Assembly (NCBI GenBank): GCA_949752745.1
Contig: OX457026.1
Span: 41,269,894-41,333,893 of the forward strand
DNA: 64,000 nucleotides
Origin: Protula sp. h YS-2021
Lineage: Eukaryota > Annelida > Polychaeta > Sabellida > Serpulidae
Direction: 5' to 3'
Position 1 is the first letter of the stretch. Every line of letters starts with the position of its first letter. Below the pieces are notes generated by a model. It worked only from the letters and a program-made list of their open reading frames with translations, had not been told where the DNA came from and ran no database searches. Made by a program: the position numbers and the translations under genes. This document shows positions 23,601 to 31,259 of the stretch, in pieces.

Positions 23601-26600
23601 TCAAAATTGTTCAAATAGAGTTTGTAAAAAGAAGAAGTGCTGAGCATGGAAGTATGTGTGTGTGGCGGTGAGGGGTGGTGGGAGTGAGTCGTGGAAACAT
23701 GTTTTTGTTTACAAAGAAAAAAGGCCAAGTTCAGGCTAATAAAAGTGGTAGGCTTGTTATAGTACACTGTTTTTTCGTGTGCACTATGTGTTCTGGCCTT
23801 ACAGTTTGTCGTAAGGGGTAAGTAATAGGAATTTCCGTCTTTATAGGTCTTGTTTTAGTATTTCTCATTCTTCATCTTGTCTTTTCCCACTTATTCATTT
23901 AGCAAGTGCGTTCCAGTGTTCAGCGTAAACTTCGCATGTAACATACAATGAAGTTACTTCTATTTTTTTAGGGTACAAGTTGGGATTCAATTATCTAAAG
24001 GCAAGACGATTCGTTGATGCCATTGACATTTGCCATACGGTAAGTACATGTGTTAAAATCCATTATATGATCATTTTGAGGCTTTCAACGAGGATGACGG
24101 GGGAGGAGGGTGGCAGTAGTTTCTTATTCCTTTGTGGCACGCTGCGAACAAGCATCAGCCATAGCAGCCCAGATAATAGCACAACGTATGACGTCATATG
24201 ACGTCATTATGTGTTGTTGACACTAGAATGTCTATGGGTGACGCCATAGAATGTCAAAACGTGAAAAATGCGTCATCATTGTATCTTGACGAAACGTCGG
24301 ATCAGCTTCAAACTTGGTTGGATAATGCCTTGAGTGGTTATAACATTTGCTGTTCTGTTGCGTCATATGATGTCATTATGTGTTGTGGACATTAGAATTT
24401 GTTAAAACGATATCTCTATAAAGGCAAGTCGAATCAACTTCAAACTTGGTGGGATTATACCTTTGATTGGACTGCTGGCTGCTTATGTGGTTGACGCGTA
24501 TTGTACAACGCGTGACGCCATATAACGTCAAAATGTGATCGCAACTTTCGCCTCACTCGCATCCCGGGGGGGGGGGGTGGGAGAGGGGGTGGGAATACCG
24601 ATGCAGTGCCGTTCCAAGGTGATCTAGTGATTGGGGTTTGGGATTTGATTAGCAGCAGGAGAGGGCGGAGGTGGGCGGTACCTTTGTTAACCAGTCACAA
24701 TAATTTCTGCGGCTGGCTCGCCATAGTATGACAATCATTTTCTGTGTACTTTATCCGTTATGGTCGTATCTACTCGCCTCTGCAGGACTAGCTATTGATT
24801 GTACTCGGCTGACAGCAAAATTATTCACTGTCAAGTAATTTCATATACTGAAGCGGTTATGTTACAGTTACTTGCAATAGGAGTTACGAAATAATGCGCG
24901 AAAAAAAAACGAAGTTTTTTTTCTTTTGAGAAGAAACAGTCGATGGATTCCTTGGCCATAGATGTATGTTCCCTTTTACGTTTGAATCTTTTGTTGTACA
25001 GCGGTTAATAAGATAGGAGGAAAATGAAATTTCGTGACAGTGGGCGAGAAATTTTCATTATTAAATTATGGGTCAGATAAAAAAATAGATACAGCACATG
25101 TGTCTGCATGATCAGTTGAGAACGTATTTCAATATTCATTGGGTCTATCTATAAACAGAGGTGACGATACTGCTAAAATCGTTTAGTATCCTGTAGAAGC
25201 CATGATCAAAACTTGTTGTGTTAAATGATTAAGTAGTGCTGAAAGCAACAAGTTAGGATTGCTGTAGTGTGAAGAATCTAGCTTTTGCAGTACCTGTGCC
25301 TTTGTTAAAGTATTTTCCGATTTAACACAGTCAGCGAAAAAAACACTTATAAGCCTGTGTCCAATACAAAAATACTGAAAAAGGTCCAAATAGGAAAAAG
25401 TAACGCTTATGGGGAATGACACAATATGACCTGCAACAGGTTGGCGGTGTCGTTAAACCAATCAAGTAACTAACTAACTAACATTTACTTATGGTCGTGA
25501 CGAGGGGGGGGGGCGGGGCGGGGGGGGGGGGGGGTTATTGACAGATTTTACACTAGTGAAAGAGTTTACTCTGTTGTGTTGATAATAAATATGTACTCCC
25601 ACATTCTTGTAAAATTTCAGTAATTCGGGTCAGATAAATCCATCCCAAAATGTAGCACAAATTACCAAGAAAGTACCAACTTGATGACACTTGGAGAACG
25701 GCTTCTACATAATTCTAAAATGATTTTTATTATATCGAGACAATTTTTCTACAGAGACCCCATATGCATTGAGATACGTACAACAAGAGATTGACATGTA
25801 AAAGGGAATATACGTGCATCTGTAGCAAAGGCATCAATTCAAATGTTGATTAACAAAAATTAAGTTGGGAGACATTGAGGCAAAGTTGAAAACTGCTTAT
25901 TTTTTACCCAAAATTTTCTACCTTCTACCGGAGATTATTTTTCAATTTTTATGTTGGTCGTCTGCTATCTTCTATTATGACAAGCAGCTCCCCATTTTGG
26001 CGCAAATATGCCCTTCCCCCACCGAGGTAACTCATCCGCTTTACAGTTACATCGGGGATGTCTTTCTTGTGCTTTTCGACGGATGAGAATGTATGAAAAC
26101 AAGATATATACAGTTTGGGTACACACAGTGTGAAAGGGCAAGGTTGTGTTCAGAGTCTTGCCTACATTAAACGGCGCTCGGGGTACGGGGGGGGGGGGGA
26201 GGTGACGCTAAGCAAAAAATAAAAAAGAAATAAAAGAAAAGAAACACCAATGAAATGGGGAATTGGTTATGTAGCGACCACCTTCCAGGCCCGGTTAAGA
26301 AAAAAAAACTACTGTAAAATCTTCGTAGCGACCATTCCAAGACTAGGATAAAAAGACGTATATTACAATCCGCCTGTAATTCCCACCTCCTCATCTGGAT
26401 AAGAGACGTACAGTTAAACCTGTTTTTAGCGACCACCTTCCAGAATCACATTAAAGGCCAGAGAGTAAAGCCTTCACGTCATGACCCGGATAATAAAAGA
26501 CGTGTAGTAAAAAAGACATTCAGTAATGACCACCTTCTAGATTAAAAAGAAGTAGAGTATAAGCCCAGTTTGTAGTGGTCACGCTACAGATTTGCTTAAC

Positions 26601-26715
26601 TTGTACCTAGACGTATGCAGAAATTAAGGATTAAGATACTCAAAAGTCAGGATACGTAGAGCCCTCCCACCCTTTCAGGAATGGGATAAAGGTGTCTCGT
26701 AACCGGAATTCTGGG

Positions 26716-26773
<58 letters not shown>

Positions 26774-28007
26774 ATATCTATATGGAGCAAGCAATGGAAA
26801 AGGAAGGGGGTAGAGTAGGGGGTGTCGGGGGAAACATTCGTTTTTGTTCTAAAAACAAAACGGCTTTGGCTGGGTAATAAAGGTGTAATAATTGCGCTTA
26901 AAATACTCCGAAAGCCATGTGCACGTTCAAATTTCAAAATTTTATAAAAATTATGCAAAAATATTAAATAAAATGAAAAAGAAATAAAAGCGCGGGATTC
27001 TGTCTCGGTGGCTGATGTCTCGCGGGCCGCTGTCTCGCGGGCTCCTGCCCTAGATCCGTGCTTGACATGTTCGGGTACATGGATGTTGGTGTGCACTGGC
27101 CGACCTAATTATTGTCAAGTTTTATGCGTTTTTTTCATCTGAAATAGCCTAGCTATAGCCTGGCTATTTCAGGCCAATTGAAGCAGAAGGATTTTCTTTA
27201 ACTCCTTTCTTTATGGGTACTTTTTAAAACCATTATACACAAGAAGTCTTGCTGGCGGTGGGGTAACGGGGTCGACTGCTTTTACGAACGGGATATTCTT
27301 CAGTTTGATGCACAAATGTTTTTTTCAATTCGAGGCCGATTCGAGATCCTTTAATTCGAGGTCTATTCAAGATGCTGACTTGCTTCTCCCAATTTACGCT
27401 TAAATTAAGACAACATTGCTAGACGCAAAAAGATCGAATTAGCCTCAAAGTAGTCTTAAATTTGTCTCAGATTAAACGAAAATCTGTTTTTTCTTTCACG
27501 AATGGATAGCAAAAATTAATCATGTAACATTGTTCCTTAAAAACTTATTGGCATAAGTGCGCCTTGACACAACATAAAATGGTGCACCCTGCTGACCCGA
27601 GTTTTATTTCTTTACTTATTTATTTATTTATTTATTTTTTTTTTTTGGGGGGGGGGGGGGTGGGGGGGTGGTAGGGGGTCTCGGGATGGGATATGGCCAC
27701 GCCTCTAGTCAAAATACCTGTCTTAACACTACACAAATTTCTTTCGCTGCGTACTTGGCATAGAGAATGTAAAAATAAAATTATAGAGACGAAAATAAAC
27801 AGCCTTGTCTAAAGTAATCACTGTTGTGCTGAATACTGTTTGAAATACATGTTAAGGACACTTCCTTTGTTCTTAAATACAGCGGCAGTACTGCATGGTT
27901 TGATACGTGATATGCTCGTTCTGTTTTAGGTGCTGTCAAATCACCCACATTATCCGAAGATCAGAAAGGATATCCTGGATAAAGCGCGCCAAGGACTGAG
28001 GACATGA
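3295..28007 (+). CDS. TTC21B: TTC21B / IFT139, 3' part of the gene (ten exons, spliced)
   Basis: This encodes the C-terminal third of intraflagellar transport protein 139, a tetratricopeptide-repeat subunit of the IFT-A complex that drives retrograde transport in cilia. Exons: 3295-3360, 3535-3637, 8104-8447, 9729-9890, 10425-10614, 11864-11983, 14880-14990, 16017-16137, 23972-24039, 27930-28007. The joined length is 1363 bp: one base finishing a codon from an upstream exon, 453 codons, and TGA. All introns begin GT and end AG, and the frame is kept across all nine junctions. Family hallmarks visible are [97 protein letters not shown] and the terminal [13 protein letters not shown]. The vertebrate protein is about 1316 residues, so roughly 860 N-terminal residues lie upstream of the window. 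Many invertebrates have one TTC21 gene, so this may be the ancestor of both TTC21A and TTC21B. Confidence 0.95.
3535..3637 (+). CDS. TTC21B: TTC21B exon b
   Basis: Encodes [19 protein letters not shown] and the following [15 protein letters not shown], a classic TPR helix pair. The acceptor is 'tattgcag' and the donor 'aaag|gtacac' (phase 0). The following 4.5-kb intron contains a dead LINE on the opposite strand. Confidence 0.93.
4397..4430 (-). repeat. ATT/AAT microsatellite, likely LINE 3' tail
   Basis: About eight ATT units with one slip lie where the minus-strand LINE ends, about 130 bp beyond its stop codon. Confidence 0.6.
4557..5654 (-). pseudogene. LINE reverse transcriptase, C-terminal part
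   Basis: A 365-codon open frame starts at a fortuitous Met inside '[12 protein letters not shown]'. It holds [10 protein letters not shown] (residues 50-59), the catalytic YADD box in 'GYADDTQLW' (83-86), 'NKDKTEFLV', '[13 protein letters not shown]' and the thumb/connection region ending '[16 protein letters not shown]'. The catalytic motif is intact, but there is no in-frame link to the finger region, so the copy is inactive. Confidence 0.88.
5655..6628 (-). pseudogene. Frameshifted linker and N-terminal RT of the LINE
   Basis: Pieces of one ancestral frame are readable in different phases: 'LREFDKHAPL'-like text near 6560, then [16 protein letters not shown] at 6020-6070 (the common RT palm entry 'K--GPD-IP--LLK'), then '[16 protein letters not shown]' near 5700-5740. 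The switching phases show decay rather than a second gene. Confidence 0.75.
6629..7672 (-). pseudogene. LINE endonuclease domain (EEP/APE fold), broken
   Basis: A 347-codon frame carries the exonuclease-endonuclease-phosphatase signature in order: ATANIRSL (about residue 102), the catalytic Glu in VTETWL (130-135), IYRPP (201-205), LTGDFNIKW (232-240), GLDHIVT and VSDHNLVY (297-304). In the living element this enzyme nicks target DNA to prime reverse transcription. The frame slips after 'VVTFRNPVT': the expected continuation, containing '[17 protein letters not shown]', sits in another frame near 6600-6690. The first ~95 residues match no domain I recognise. Confidence 0.88.
8104..8447 (+). 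CDS. TTC21B: TTC21B exon c (largest visible exon)
   Basis: Begins [17 protein letters not shown] and ends NYCKGLYE plus two bases. The acceptor is 'gctttag' and the donor 'gaaaa|gtaatt'. It encodes about three TPR motifs ([52 protein letters not shown]). The middle, about 8210-8410, is markedly GC-rich with C/G third positions, unlike the AT-rich surroundings. Confidence 0.95.
8515..8712 (+). repeat. TGTC / CT / TG compound microsatellite
   Basis: Polypyrimidine tract of TGTC and CTGC units (8515-8605), a long CT run (8606-8675), then TG-rich sequence. It lies 70 bp inside the intron after exon c and creates spurious Leu/Ser/Cys reading frames. Confidence 0.9.
8745..9150 (+). repeat. 'CTTCAAACTTGGTAGG' repeat array, three units
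   Basis: Degenerate ~130-160-bp units with 'cagcttcaaacttggt' (8756), 'gagcttcaaatttggtagg' (8900) and 'cagcttcaaacttggtaggg' (9030), linked by 'tgacgtcat/ttatgtgttgtggacac' pieces. The same family is at 24180-24545 and, more distantly, 31290-31930. Confidence 0.7.
9729..9890 (+). CDS. TTC21B: TTC21B exon d
   Basis: Its first base completes Lys. It then encodes [39 protein letters not shown] and [15 protein letters not shown]. The acceptor is 'gccttttcag' and the donor 'ttggg|gtatgc'. The start of the exon reads K-L-G where vertebrate IFT139 has a W-Y-T triplet (family knowledge, from memory); the length is unchanged, so this looks like substitution, not a splice error. Confidence 0.95.
9990..10240 (+). 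repeat. Degenerate 'gatatagcgca' repeat pair
   Basis: 'catagacatggatatagcgc' (10008) and 'cacataccgatatagcgca' (10168) lie about 160 bp apart. The pattern resembles 34640-34910, where 'gatgtgc-tcgtcgtattatt' recurs. Weak, decayed family. Confidence 0.35.
10425..10614 (+). CDS. TTC21B: TTC21B exon e
   Basis: Encodes the end of a split Gly, then [38 protein letters not shown] and [20 protein letters not shown]. The acceptor is 'tttttaaacag' and the donor 'gccgaa|gtaagt' (phase 0, a consensus donor). Confidence 0.95.
11864..11983 (+). CDS. TTC21B: TTC21B exon f
   Basis: Forty codons, phase 0 at both ends: [40 protein letters not shown]. The acceptor is 'attatttcag' and the donor 'attgag|gtatgt'. 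The conserved '[13 protein letters not shown]' motif anchors the identification. Confidence 0.95.
12964..13135 (+). repeat. Degenerate 'CACTCAGTGCTACTC' minisatellite
   Basis: Five or six decayed ~20-27-bp units: 'accactcagtgttgcactct', 'accactcagtgctgctc', 'ccttcagtgctactcc', 'cactcagtgctactcgg', 'actctctgctactc', separated by T-rich spacers. Confidence 0.65.
13352..14035 (+). pseudogene. Mutator-like (MULE) transposase C-terminal remnant
   Basis: One ancestral protein is readable across at least three frames. First [20 protein letters not shown] to about 13510, then [18 protein letters not shown] (13519-13575), then [18 protein letters not shown] and [16 protein letters not shown] (13654-13755), then [20 protein letters not shown] and [13 protein letters not shown] to TAG at 14035. 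The 'lWNv-dat--P-TNN-vEg-nnrf--lvghhP' block followed by a '[11 protein letters not shown]' tail is the pattern of FLYWCH-associated MULE transposases. The catalytic core is missing or unrecognisable, and TIRs and a ~9-bp target duplication were not found. It is dead DNA in a TTC21B intron. Confidence 0.65.
14395..14572. repeat. GGCCATTTTG minisatellite
   Basis: Eight or nine degenerate ~16-22-bp units on the plus strand, e.g. 'gggccattttgg', 'gtgccattttgtcccc', 'ggtccgggccattttgg'. On the minus strand the unit reads GGACCAAAATGGCCCG. Related motifs recur at 36815-36925, 38815-38925 and in every 2.1-kb array unit. Confidence 0.75.
14880..14990 (+). CDS. TTC21B: TTC21B exon g
   Basis: Thirty-seven codons, phase 0: [20 protein letters not shown] then [17 protein letters not shown]. 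The acceptor is 'tttgtttcag' and the donor 'aataag|gtaatt'. Very close to the vertebrate sequence in the '[19 protein letters not shown]' stretch. Confidence 0.96.
15712..15937 (+). mobile_element. tRNA-derived SINE A
   Basis: The head is tRNA-like with an A box TAGCTTAGTTGG (15721-15732) and a perfect B box GGTTCGAATCC (15766-15776). The central domain 'ggaatggcccatttcagt' is shared with SINE B at 20710, and the end is 'gctgaaagggacttaaaaca' followed by a ccaataaaccaaaactaacc tail. The anticodon arm and 3' acceptor strand do not fold properly, so it is a SINE and not a tRNA gene. No clear target duplication was found. Confidence 0.8.
16017..16137 (+). CDS. TTC21B: TTC21B exon h
   Basis: Encodes [20 protein letters not shown] then [20 protein letters not shown] plus the first base of Gly. 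The acceptor is 'catctgttgtag' and the donor 'catag|gtaata'. The 7.8-kb intron that follows holds several mobile elements. Confidence 0.95.
17036..17062 (+). other. Terminal hairpin of family 1 element
   Basis: CCCAGCTTACGT (17036-17047) pairs perfectly with ACGTAAGCTGGG (17051-17062) around a 3-nt loop. The equivalent in copy 2 is at 40278-40298. Confidence 0.8.
17133..18165 (+). repeat. Family 1 block A: ~130-160-bp tandem repeat
   Basis: About eight units begin with an 'aaaatgcatctcctcctaca' type motif, at about 17141, 17284, 17440, 17567, 17716, 17874, 18010 and 18144. Each continues 'ttttgatccgatgtcattta', 'gtcgtgcatacggcttgtgc' and 'agtcgatcgg'. Spacing varies from about 127 to 158 bp. 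Confidence 0.85.
18166..20112. repeat. Family 1 block B: 51-bp satellite, about 38 units
   Basis: The unit is 51 bp with landmarks 'catgcgcactggtccgaaat', 'gcgaaccgcgcatcaacgca' and 'agttaaataaa'. Because 51 is a multiple of three, reading frames stay open across many units: the plus strand reads [17 protein letters not shown] and the minus strand [17 protein letters not shown], 17 residues each. Units diverge by point changes; no unique spacers interrupt them. Confidence 0.9.
20190..20383 (+). repeat. Family 1 right flank
   Basis: Unique sequence from 'tttatcggtctatgttc' to 'ccttggacaaacttgt', matching 41862-42040. It contains a small hairpin TTTGTCC-TT-GGACAAA at 20353-20368. Confidence 0.75.
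20415..21485 (-). pseudogene. Tc1-like transposase, decayed and split by a SINE
   Basis: Read on the minus strand from an ATG near 21483: [20 protein letters not shown] (helix-turn-helix region, several stops after it), then [53 protein letters not shown] (first catalytic Asp), [15 protein letters not shown]. It is then interrupted by SINE B and resumes [19 protein letters not shown], an FYFQDD-type second Asp in a shifted frame, and [19 protein letters not shown] (third acidic residue) to TAG at 20417. Order and motifs are those of a Tc1/mariner DDE transposase. In-frame stops, frameshifts and the SINE make it inactive. Its TIRs were not identified; it abuts the family 1 element on the left. 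Confidence 0.85.
20702..20946 (+). mobile_element. tRNA-derived SINE B with 8-bp target duplication
   Basis: The body is 20710-20938, flanked by direct repeats ACCGTGCC (20702-20709 and 20939-20946). Removing one copy and the body restores the transposase frame across the site. The A box is TGGCCTAGTGG (20714-20724) and the B box GGTTCAAATCC (20758-20768). The central domain 'ggaatgccccatttcagt' is shared with SINE A, the 3' part is 'gttgaaagggatctaaa', and the tail is caata-caata-caatg-caata. tRNA-headed SINE; the partner LINE is unknown. Confidence 0.92.
21643..22554 (+). mobile_element. Short Tc1/mariner element with TIRs
   Basis: The left end CTCAGAGTCAATGGAAAC (21643-21660) is an inverted match of the right end GTTTTCATTGACGCTAAG (22537-22554), with 3 mismatches over about 21 bp. 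Each is flanked by TA (21641-21642 and 22555-22556), the Tc1/mariner target. The element is about 0.9 kb and holds only the C-terminal half of a transposase, so it is an internally deleted copy. Confidence 0.78.
21754..22365 (+). pseudogene. Tc1 (DD34E) transposase, C-terminal half
   Basis: This is the DDE integrase-like domain of a Tc1 transposase, which cuts and pastes DNA at TA sites. The visible frame has VLFTEESRF, where the first catalytic Asp is Glu (residue 15), VMVWAGIS, the second Asp in [11 protein letters not shown] (residue 105), and [20 protein letters not shown] with the catalytic Glu at 140, exactly 34 residues later. The frame stops at 22291-22293 (TGA where CGA is expected), but the ancestral C-terminus [20 protein letters not shown] continues in frame to TAA at 22363. 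The N-terminal DNA-binding half is absent. The changed first acidic residue, the nonsense codon and the truncation make it non-functional. Confidence 0.9.
22690..23580 (+). mobile_element. Composite tandem-repeat element, family 2, copy A
   Basis: Left piece 'cttacattaaatcgacgcct' and a G-rich stretch, then about six ~51-bp repeats (22760-23110; landmarks 'gaccaccttccagaccc', 'gataaaaagac', 'cagtaaaacctg'). Next comes a core (23158-23275) with a TTTTTGTTTACAAAAA palindrome-like segment and 'atgttttgtgtgcacta', then ~110-150-bp repeats with 'gccaaaaattgctcaattgg' (23345-23580). The same order is seen at 25960-27110 and 32380-34330. It lies in a TTC21B intron. Confidence 0.65.
23690..23800 (+). 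repeat. Partial second family 2 core
   Basis: 'catgtttttgtttacaaaga', 'ggcttgttatagtacac' and 'tcgtgtgcactatgtg' repeat the core of copy A in diverged form, about 540 bp downstream of it. Confidence 0.45.
23972..24039 (+). CDS. TTC21B: TTC21B exon i
   Basis: Completes a split Gly, then [20 protein letters not shown] and HT. The acceptor is 'tctatttttttag' and the donor 'catacg|gtaagt' (phase 0). The '[18 protein letters not shown]' segment is a hallmark of the IFT139 C-terminus. Confidence 0.95.
24180..24545 (+). repeat. 'CTTCAAACTTGG' repeat array, second locus
   Basis: Units with 'cagcttcaaacttggttgg' (24305) and 'caacttcaaacttggtggg' (24430), plus 'tatgacgtcattatgtgttg' linkers at 24190 and 24366. 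Same family as 8745-9150. Confidence 0.7.
24563..24594 (+). repeat. G-rich tract
   Basis: An uninterrupted G run of about 11, followed by further G-rich runs. Confidence 0.8.
25418..25485 (+). repeat. SINE 3'-tail fragment
   Basis: 'cctgcaacaggttggcggtg' followed by 'tcgttaaaccaatcaag' and (TAAC)n resembles the 3' ends of tRNA-SINEs. No head is present. Confidence 0.5.
25504..25534 (+). repeat. Long G tract with C interruptions
   Basis: About 30 bases that are all G except for two C. The longest uninterrupted run is about 16 G. Potential G-quadruplex former. Confidence 0.85.
25960..27110 (+). mobile_element. Composite tandem-repeat element, family 2, copy B
   Basis: The left flank 'acaagcagctccccattttgg', 'caccgaggtaactcatc' to 'cctacattaaacggcgctcg' matches 32395-32630. 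Then a G tract (26189-26200), degraded ~51-bp repeats (26270-26560), and a diverged core with 'gtttttgttctaaaaacaaa' (26840) ending 'ttggtgtgcactggccga' (27088). A TA microsatellite (26719-26770) interrupts it. Confidence 0.6.
26719..26785. repeat. (TA)n microsatellite
   Basis: About 25 TA units followed by TCTATA variants. Confidence 0.95.
27603..27682 (+). repeat. TTTA / T / G tract
   Basis: (TTTA)n, a T run, then a G run of about 14 and further G-rich sequence. Confidence 0.85.
27930..28007 (+). CDS. TTC21B: TTC21B terminal exon
   Basis: Encodes [20 protein letters not shown] and QGLRT, then TGA at 28005-28007. The acceptor is 'tctgttttag'. The ending matches the highly conserved family C-terminus '[17 protein letters not shown]', so the stop is the authentic one. 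Confidence 0.96.
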   Translation: MLSNHPHYPKIRKDILDKARQGLRT

Positions 28008-28424
28008 TTTAATAATCTTTGTAAATTGTGATCGCTTTTACAGTAAAACTTTAACAGCTAAGAGCCGCATTGTTGTTGTGACAATCCGCCAATCCTTTAT
28101 TTTTAAGGTGACCATAAATTAGCTGGAAAGTGTGCATCCGCTCTGTTGACCGCTTACTTCCTTTGGCATTGTTCTGGACTTCTCGATTTGGGCAACGTTT
28201 TTGGCAGCGAAATAGGCCGAAACTAGAGCGGCTTCTTCCCAGCGAAGTGATGCACTTGGACGCATATAAGACTGTCTACATTGTTAGCATTTACATAACG
28301 CGAATGATAACTCAGTGGCGTTATAAACTGAACTTGGAGGGTTGGGGGGGGGGGGTGGTGTTAGTCTTCAAAGCGACAGGAGTGTTCGGCTGAAGACTGC
28401 AAAGAATATAGACACCCCCCCATA

Positions 28425-28475
28425 AATAAATAAATAAAAATAAATAAATAAGTAAGATAAATAAAAAAAAAAATA
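28425..28475 (+). promoter_or_regulatory. AATAAA-rich stretch, possible TTC21B poly(A) signal
   Basis: The first AATAAA hexamers after the stop are here, about 420 bp downstream, inside an AAAT microsatellite. They may serve as the polyadenylation signal by default; the microsatellite nature makes this uncertain. Confidence 0.3.
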
Positions 28476-28944
28476 AATAAATTCTGCTTAATTCAGAAAC
28501 AGCACTCCTAAAAAGGTTATTTATTTGAAGAATATTACGGGAAAATAAAGGTAACTTGAAAGATCGCTTAAGTTCGGCAATTTAAAATGTTCACTGATTT
28601 GTTTTATCTTAAAAAAAAAAGGTTCTGTGGGTGAGTATATTCAAACATTCCAAAGTGAGCCAGAAAGAGGAAGGAAAAGTAGGGGCTAAGGATCTAAGAA
28701 TATATTACAGTAGACTTGGAGGGCTAAAGCGGGATTTCAAAATTATAATGGTAAGAGAAACTAAGCAACCAGTCGTGTGTTTTCTGCCAGTTCTGCCTTT
28801 AAAACTGTTCTGCCTTTAAAACTGATATTAAAGCACATAATCGCCAGTTCACAGAACCTGTCCTTTTCTGTATTCATGCATTAGTTTGCTTTTATGCCCA
28901 AACCTGACTGAGATCAAGTGAGTCATCATGTTTTTGACTCATCG

Positions 28945-29340
28945 GTGTGTCCGTCCGTCCGTCATTCTGTGCGTCACGTTATGATTATGAACACCATACC
29001 TCAAGCTCTACCGGTTCGGATTTCAGGCAAACAAGGCATGTTGCTTCTATATATAATGTTCTACAGCTGATTAGATTTCGGTGACCTTGCAACGTTATTT
29101 AAGATCACTGCGGAACTTCAAAATTTTACATGGGGTTTCCTGTACCAAGTGGTTTTTGAACACCGCATCTCCAGTTCCACTTATCGGATTTCAATCAAAC
29201 CTGCTCTCTGACTTTTATATGTAATGTTCCAGAGCTGATTAGGTTTTGGTAATCTTGTGTCGTTGTTCAAGATCACTGCAGGACGTTGAAATTTTACATA
29301 CGATTACCCATACTAAGTGGTTTGTGAACACGATGTGTCG
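28945..29340 (+). repeat. 'CCGTCCGTCC ... GAACACCATA' repeat, two units
   Basis: Two ~180-bp units: 'gaacaccatacctcaagctc' (28989) with 'atataatgttctacagctga' (29050), and 'gaacaccgcatctccagttc' (29158) with 'gtaatgttccagagctga' (29221). A third start, 'gaacacgatgtgtcgag', is at 29326. Confidence 0.65.
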
Positions 29341-29916
29341 AGTAGTCGACTTAAGTCGTAAATGTGCACAGCAATGTAATGAACCCTCTTAGAACCGAAA
29401 AATGATCACTTGCATGCGTGTTATGAATAGACGTCCACTTAACGGCAATTAACTAAAGCATGGATAATGAGTATAAATACAAAAGTATATATATATAAAT
29501 AAAAATTTCATACTTGAAGTGGACACATGACTATACAATATCCTTTCAGTCTTTATTAAGTCCTCACGTGGAAGGCCTTATTCGTTAATTATCGGTTTTG
29601 TAGTTTAAGAACTGCCCTCTTTGGAATCCCTATCCCCAAACTATATGGCAGTTCAGTCGGGGCATCCATGTTCCAACGGACACATTTCAAGTTCTACTTT
29701 GTGCAACGGGCCACGCAAAACAAACACTGGTTGTTCCGCCAATTCCCCAGCACTTTCTCAGCATTTCCCCAGCACTTCATCCTGTCTTCCCCTCCACTAA
29801 ACTGGAATCCTGTTTTTTATTGCCCGTCCGACGATAGTCGGAAGGACTATTGTGTTTTTGACTTGTCTGTGTGTGTGTGTGTGTGTGCGTATGTGCGTAT
29901 GTTAAACTTTTTCTTT

Positions 29917-30230
29917 AAAATGCTACTGCTCCTACAGTTTTGCTCCAATCGATATTACGCAGGAATGTTCCCTGGATGGTCCCCCACCTGGCTATTACTT
30001 TTTTTGACGATTGACGAAAAACTGACAAAATGGCGGCATTTTTTGTGCCCGTTTTGACCCATTTTTAAAATGCCACTGCTCCTACAGTTTTACTCCAATC
30101 GTTAAGATATTATGCAGGAATGTTCCCCAGGGATTCACCTACCAGGCTATTATTTTTTCGTGGTTCGCCAAAAACTGCTGAAATGGCGGAACTTTGAAGT
30201 ATGGCAAAAACTGGAATAAATGGTAGTAAA
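29917..30230 (+). repeat. ~130-bp repeat with 'CTGCTCCTACAGTTTT'
   Basis: Two units: 'aaatgctactgctcctacag' (29917) and 'aaatgccactgctcctacag' (30067), each followed by 'gcaggaatgttcccc' and a 'gacaaaatggcgg' or 'ctgaaatggcgg' end. Related in wording to family 1 block A and family 2 block B. Confidence 0.7.
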
Positions 30231-31259
30231 TAACAGCAACTTTACTGAAAAAATTCAATGACAATTGAAATTGAAATTGTGATGTTTGAGGCTAAATAGT
30301 AATTCTGTTGATTAACCGGGTTTTATGACACGAACAGCTGTCACTTTGTTTCTTTTCGGTTGGTCTTTTCATCGAATATCAAGTGTCCTACAGATTCATC
30401 AAATCTTCCAGCGTTTGCATCTTCCACGATCACGGCGGTTCAGTAATCTGTCATTGCTCAAGAACGGTAAATTCTCTTTCTCTGTCTGTTGACCTTTGCT
30501 TAGCTCGCTCTCGGAGGATGGTGTGCGTGGGGAAGGGAGGAAACCACTCTTCACTTGTCATGGACGGGGATTGGTCTGATGACGTGCCACCGCTGCCAAA
30601 GCGTCTTCAGCCAATCCAGTGGCACTATGCATTTCAGTGATCGGTGAATGGTTACCTATTGCACATTTGCGTTGGGTATCTTTGCCGGCACATGTTTGAA
30701 GACATAGGAAATACTTAACAAAGTGAGTTGGGACTGGCGGACAGGGGTCATCCATGGAGTATAGGCATGGGGTGGGGGATGCTGGGGCAATCTTGGGGTG
30801 TGGGAAAACTGGTGTTAACAGGAACAAATTGAAGTCAGGGGGAGTGGATGTCAAACCATGTGCTTCATGGGTGGCCCCACACTGTAATAAATATAAAAAA
30901 TGTAAAAAAAGAATGAAAAAAAACGGATATCGAGACCCGACGTCGAGACTCAGGAGTTGATCCATGTAATTTATAAGAAATCACAAGGTACAGCTTTCTA
31001 AAACTGTACACAGTAAAGCTCTGTAGATGTGCATTATTTGACCAGCGAACTTTGTCGGGCTGATCTTATCACATCAGTAGAGGGGGTATCCGTCGTCTAT
31101 GCACATATGTACGTATGAAAACGTTTACTTAAAATCCTTCTCAGTTTTGATCCTTTTAAATTTTGTATGAATGTTTGCTAAGTAGGCCTCTCTTTTTATG
31201 TCTTCCTGACCAAGGGGAGACATATAGTGTTTGTAGTTCTGTGTGTATGTGTGTACGTT

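Noticed and set aside
25183..25422. 79-codon minus-strand frame
   Set aside because: No recognisable family; it lies in an intron beside a SINE tail and overlaps nothing conserved.
29668..30057. 129-codon plus-strand frame
   Set aside because: It runs through a GT microsatellite and a known repeat unit; not coding.
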